A DNA stretch of 64,000 bases from Paenibacillus barcinonensis. GTDB taxonomy: Bacteria; Bacillota; Bacilli; Paenibacillales; Paenibacillaceae. Below, in pieces: positions 59,633 through 64,000 of this stretch (its first letter is position 1; every line of letters begins with the position of its first letter). A program made the translations under genes and the position numbers. Under the pieces are notes generated by a model that did no database searches, was not told where the DNA came from, and saw only the letters and a program-made list of their open reading frames with translations. The stretch spans positions 370,318-434,317 of the forward strand of contig NZ_QJSW01000003.1 of the NCBI RefSeq assembly GCF_003217495.1, written 5' to 3'.

Positions 59633-60235
59633 TCATGAAAAGCTTTGTGCTCTTTCAATTAACCAGTTAATCGCATCCTTGCCTGATAGCCTCTTAGAAT
59701 CTCCACCCTCACCAATGTCAATCCAATCTGTACTTACAGTTTCAATCCCTATAGCTCCACACAAGTTAATTCCTGACAATCGACATTTATTGAGCGAAGC
59801 ATTTGTAAGATTTGCGTTTAAGAATATTGCATTTTCCAAGTTAGCTTCTGAGAATAGAGCCTTCTCTAGGTTGGCTCCAGTTAAATTTGCAGATATTAAA
59901 CTTGACTCAAAGAAGGTTGTCCTAAGGAAATTTGAGTTTTGCATCTTGGCCTTATTAAAGACTGCATAATCTGCTGTTGCTTTTACTGCCTGAGCATTTT
60001 CTAAGTTTGCCATTGAGAAATTGCAAGAAGCTATATTCGAGTCATTGAGAATTATATTTTCTAAATTTGCACCTTTAAGAGTTACTTCGGGTAATATTGC
60101 AGATGTTAGATCTTTGTTTGATAAATTTATACCAGACAAGTCAATTTCATAAATGTATAATCGATTTCCAATACTACCTAACGAGTCAAGCCAAGCTTTA
60201 TGTTGTATAATTTTTTGATTTATTGACTCATTCAT
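59633..60235 (-). CDS. Pentapeptide-repeat protein
   Basis: A 200-residue protein from the ATG at 60235 (MNESINQKIIQHKAWL) with AAGGGG upstream. From about residue 35 to 165 it is made of pentapeptide repeats of the A(D/N)LXX type (GANLENIILNDSNIASCNF, SANLTGANLEKALFSEANLENAIFLNANLTNASLNKC), which fold as a right-handed quadrilateral helix. A short C-terminal tail (DAINWLIERAQS) resembles tails that seal such helices. Possible roles are gyrase protection, scaffold or immunity; none can be chosen. AT-rich like the neighbouring toxin region. Confidence 0.88.
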   Translation of the reverse strand: MNESINQKIIQHKAWLDSLGSIGNRLYIYEIDLSGINLSNKDLTSAILPEVTLKGANLENIILNDSNIASCNFSMANLENAQAVKATADYAVFNKAKMQNSNFLRTTFFESSLISANLTGANLEKALFSEANLENAIFLNANLTNASLNKCRLSGINLCGAIGIETVSTDWIDIGEGGDSKRLSGKDAINWLIERAQSFS

Positions 60236-60255
60236 ATACACTGCCCCTTCACATG

Positions 60256-63191
60256 CTATGGCCAAAACTTAACTCTGTCCCGGTAGTATTCTTGATACGC
60301 TTGCTCGCTCATCATACCCGGGTGTATCTCACCATAGCGATTGTACTTGTACATTGCGGTATCACGCAGCTGCACCCCAGGCACCTGACGCATCCGATCA
60401 TTCAGAATGACAAAACGCTTCACCTGGTCCTCTGCCGAACCAATACGGATAAAGTTCCGCTGATTGGTCGAGTAGTACAGATCTACAGGCACCCGAGTAC
60501 GACCATCCTTGCTCACAAAATCAAAGGTCGGTGTAAGCCGAATACCATCTCGCGGGCCGAACATATTGCCTTTGGTTTTAAAATCAAATTTAAAGTGGTA
60601 TCCCGTCTTCACGGCTACATTCTTATACCCCTGAAGCGGATGACTTCCCGGACGGATAGGCACGGTGAACTGCGAAAAATTACCCCGCTTGTCCCCGTCA
60701 ATATTCTTTGTGCCAGTCCAGTAGCTAATCCACGTCGGGGCAATGCTTCCCTTGTAACGGCAGAAGACCAGCTCCCAGTTGTAGTCAGCGATATCTGTGA
60801 TTTCAAAATCGTACAACCTGCCAATGACTTCAACCGAAACTTCGTCACTCGCCAGATGATACGTTAGATCGGTATTCGCATCTGGCTGCGCATTACTACG
60901 GGACATGCTTTCGAAATCGTCCGGGGCATTCTCGGCAATATTGCGGAACTGCACCTGGTAACCCCCTTCGTCGACCCAAACCGGAAGACAGAAGGTCGTA
61001 TCCAGGACATACACCGGAACATCAATCCACGTATTCCTCGGATAAAACTGCTTCCGGTCTTCGCTATACACATCAAAGGGGAACCTCACCTGTTTAATCC
61101 GATAATATTTGGCATAGTCCCGATTCCCGTACCCCGGATACGAGCCAACATCCAGATGCTGACCACTGGTAGGCATGCGTACCGTGAATGGACGCTCCAG
61201 AATCAAGGCAGAGCGATTCATGTTGGGGACAGTTTTCTGGTTATGCGGCTGATCATCCGATACGAGAGAATAGTTGACGACTGGGGTATGAACTGTGACC
61301 GTATTAATTCCCGGAATATCGAACTTTTCCTCTGCATTATCATCATTAATATTACCGCTCATCAATTCATAGTTAATTTCACCTGTACTTGGCTGATTTT
61401 TTTTGTTGACTAGACTATTCGGTATTTCATTATCTGGGCTATACAGCACATCCCTATGAATTACTTCTGGATCTGGTATCTCTCCAGGTCTAGGTGCTGT
61501 CTTTTCGACTTTTGGATTATTTATGACTACGGTATTTTTAAACTTCAAGTAATCGTTCTCTACTTGAACCTCGGCTACCGCTTGCTCAGCCAGTGGTTTC
61601 AAGTTTTCTGAAGGTGTGGCTGGTTCTGTAGTCGTCCCAGGTACTGTTTGTGACGGTGCAGTGATGCTTGCTGGTACGTTAGGCGCATAGTACCTACCAT
61701 TTGTGGATGCCGCATAACTAGGGCCACTATAGTCAGCTGGCAATAGCTCTATTTCAGGATTAAGTGCATAGTTTTTCAAGATCGCATTGGTAATTTCATA
61801 AACAAGAAGAGAATCAATCTTCCAATAATCAAAATCCCTCTTCACTGTATAGGAATATGGAACTGTTACTTGACGGCTCATAGGGATACGTTCCGTTGTT
61901 GTTCCACCATTTCCATCAGAAACAGTTTCTTCTCTTGTCCACGTTTTGTTATATGTTTTATTGACAATGACTGTGTATGTGCAAGTTCCCTTCATGTTCA
62001 CGAATTTACTTTTAAATAAGTAATTCATGCTGAACACATTACCGTACAAACTTTCGGATGTTGGTATCCCTTTAAGCACATCAAAAGGTTCGCTACCGCG
62101 TTGATCTGCTTTAATCACCGCGCTAGGATTGGGGGCCATTCTCTCCTTTGTCATTTCAACTGCTGGCGACTCCATACATGCTGCATCTGGTTCTTTTGGA
62201 ATGTCTGTCGGTTTATCTGTTACTGTGATCGTCACTGATTCATATATGTAATAAGGGCCATCTGCGGAATTCTTCCATTTCGCTGTAACCACTGCGGTCC
62301 CATTCTGGTAAGCTGTGATTTTTCCCGTTTTAGGTTCCACCGTAACTACCGCATTTCGATTGGATTACCAATCAATCTGATCTGCACGCTTGGAAACATT
62401 TACCCAGTTTCCAAAAGATTCTTGATCATATTGCTTTGTTCGAACCTCTGCTACTAGAGACTTCACATCACCAACCCTCAGCTGCATGTCGTCCCGAACG
62501 CGAATCTCTTTGGTTTCTGTCACATACCCACTGAAGTCAATTTCTAAAGGAGTGTAGTAATCAACTTGATATTTTGGCGCTTTATCTGCTCTCCAAGCAT
62601 ATCTAGTTTTTTTATCGAAACTATAATCTGCTTTACCATCTGGATCTACCTTATCTGATCCCGTTTGTGTCTCTAAAGTGATTAGCAAACTTCCTTTTTT
62701 GTAACCTGGCTTTGAACCTGGTTTAATAGCATAGGTTCCCAGCTTTGTATCATACCTTACGTCCTCAATTTCTAAGTCGCTAACATATTCTTTTTTAAAT
62801 GGATTATCATTATCATCCCTTAGTGTTCTCGGTACATAGTCTTCGGTATTAACTTCATCCTTTACAAAGTCGTTACCTTTCAACTTTAGCGGTAAGGCAT
62901 CATATCCAGATGAGAAAGTATTGGTATTTACACTGCCATACTTGCTACTGGTAGCCACCCAAATTTGTGTATCAGTCTGAGTCCATACCGTTTTGGGTCT
63001 CGGATAATCAGTCCCTGTTACTTTTACTTTAATGGTTTGCTTTCCCTTAGCTAATCCAGGTGGCTTAACTTCTATATCTTTCTCCGGGTAGCCTTCCTTA
63101 AAATTAGCCAAAACTTTATTCGTTGTCATTCCAAAAAAGATAATAACTAACATTATTAAGGCAATGTAAGTATAGGTAGTTTCTTATTCAT
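60256..63191 (-). pseudogene. Large exported protein with Ig-like (BIG2) domain, broken by frameshift and stop
   Basis: Two lesions interrupt one long gene. A start ATG at 63191 with AGGTGG eight bases upstream encodes MNKK and then runs into stops; shifting by one base restores a signal peptide (YTYIALIMLVIIFFGMTTNKVLA), so one A was probably lost in the AAGAAA run. Further on, the frame 62365-63153 ends at a TAA (62365-62367) and resumes in the same frame (ADQIDW-stop-SNRNAVVTVEPKTGKITA), which is the middle of a bacterial Ig-like BIG2 repeat, where W-S-S-N is typical. The remaining 694 residues include KPTDIPKEPD and a large beta-rich C-terminal region ending YYRDRVKFWP. Intact length would be about 975 residues. 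It follows an S-layer-homology gene by 12 bases. Confidence 0.8.
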
Positions 63192-63203
63192 ATGATTTTC
63201 CAC

Positions 63204-64000
63204 CTAGTCGATATTTTTGATAATTGCATAAGATCCATCATCCATATTGTATTGTCCTTTGAAGTTCTTTGGATCTACGTAGTTCACAAGCCAAACCTTA
63301 ACCCCGTTTTTGTGTTTAGCAAAAAACTGTGCGGGTTCAATATTTGGTATCGTGAGATAACCATACTTTTTATCCAGTCCATTATTCAAAATTGTCATAC
63401 CGCTACCATTCATGTCTGTTGCCCCATTTTTATAGTCACCGACATCAAAACCCTGTTTTTTGGGAAGGATCGTTATCTCTTGGAAAATAGGTAGCAGCAT
63501 AAGATTTTTGTATTTGTCTTGCCCGTAATCCGTCATAAACAGTGATGTGTAGATGCTTTTTTTCTTTTTAGGCTCAGAAACATTCACACCGATCAAGCGA
63601 TGAAATAACATGCTTCCTGAACCATTACGGAACGTCTTACGCTTACCTGAAATGTCTGCTATAGAAGTCTTACCTGTTGTTAAACTAGATACCAATTCAA
63701 GATTCGTCTTTTTAATTCCCACCATCCGTAGCTCGTTCAGATCATCAAAGCTGGTTGCGTCTTTTTTCAGCACACCTTCAAGCCTTAACAAGATAGCAGA
63801 AGACTCAGCACGTGTTGTCGTCTTCTCCATACCAAACGATCCGTCGGGAAAGCCATTCATTAAGTTCGTCCCCATAGCAATCGCAAGGTAAGGAAGCTTC
63901 GCCTGAGCAATACCTGGTTTAAACGCCTCTTTGACAGGAAGTAACGTTTCTTTCGTTTCAACGAATGCCTTCTTATACTCCTCACTAGATGCCATTAATC
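63204..64000 (-). CDS. S-layer-homology domain protein, 5' end outside window
   Basis: The frame stays open to the window edge, so the gene is partial at its start. The visible part has an SLH motif (LPYLAIAMGTNLMNGFPDGSFGMEKTTTRAESSAILLRLEGVL) that anchors proteins to the secondary cell-wall polymer. The rest is a beta-rich region of unknown type (YGYLTIPNIEPAQFFAKHKNGVKVWLVNYVD). Stop TAG at 63204. It precedes the broken Ig-like protein and would have been co-transcribed with it. Confidence 0.82.
   Translation of the reverse strand, partial: LMASSEEYKKAFVETKETLLPVKEAFKPGIAQAKLPYLAIAMGTNLMNGFPDGSFGMEKTTTRAESSAILLRLEGVLKKDATSFDDLNELRMVGIKKTNLELVSSLTTGKTSIADISGKRKTFRNGSGSMLFHRLIGVNVSEPKKKKSIYTSLFMTDYGQDKYKNLMLLPIFQEITILPKKQGFDVGDYKNGATDMNGSGMTILNNGLDKKYGYLTIPNIEPAQFFAKHKNGVKVWLVNYVDPKNFKGQYNMDDGSYAIIKNID

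Overview
The window looks like chromosomal DNA of a Paenibacillus-type Firmicute. This is an inference from gene families and style: Shine-Dalgarno sites of the AGGAGG type, frequent TTG and GTG starts, a YesM/YesN two-component pair next to a sugar ABC transporter, S-layer-homology and Ig-like surface proteins, and a cydABDC operon. No rRNA, tRNA, CRISPR array, T-box or known riboswitch was recognised.

Layout. 1-243 is the end of a LacI-type regulator, followed by about 700 bases holding nested inverted 24-mers. 995-7348 (minus) is cydA-cydB-cydD-cydC, cytochrome bd oxidase with its assembly exporter; its leader has two palindromes of the Fnr/Rex type. 7769-22505 is a surface-glycosylation island. 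A plus-strand operon (unknown TPR-like protein, GT2, GT4, methyltransferase, 19-residue ORF) faces a minus-strand operon of three GT2-TPR glycosyltransferases. These lie downstream of a highly repetitive Thr/Ala/Gly protein and a short protein sharing its C-terminal domain; two paralogous small Ser/Thr-rich proteins are divergent from them. My inference is that the glycosyltransferases decorate these low-complexity proteins, perhaps on the spore surface.

22597-33770 is ordinary accessory content: an ABC importer of the TrpXYZ type, an Rpn-like nuclease, a SufR-like regulator with TrhO, an OmpR-type two-component system with a lipoprotein, and an AraC regulator. 34325-35211 is an AT-rich patch with a secreted protein split by a frameshift at a slippery A7 run. 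35304-42933 holds a MATE pump and a CUT1 sugar transporter with its YesMN regulators. 43348-45363 is an AT-rich pair of unknown exported proteins. 45485-50207 holds a stand-alone lspA, a nucleoside hydrolase and a four-gene cassette of DUF350, glutathionylspermidine-synthase-like ATP-grasp, Ser/Gly-rich lipoprotein and an unknown protein.

50844-53155 is an ABC-F ATPase gene preceded by a previously unlisted 53-codon leader ORF and a terminator-like hairpin, the arrangement expected of antibiotic-inducible attenuation. 53329-57001 holds small unknown genes, a glycosyltransferase and an APH-fold kinase. 57227-64000 is decaying surface or toxin DNA: a toxin tail with a probable immunity gene cut by an IS110 remnant, a pentapeptide-repeat protein, a large Ig-like protein broken by two lesions, and an S-layer-homology protein running off the window.

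Most interesting items: the ABC-F leader and attenuator, the glycosylation island with its repeat protein, the possible -1 frameshift gene, the DUF350/ATP-grasp cassette and the dispersed 24-mer palindromes.
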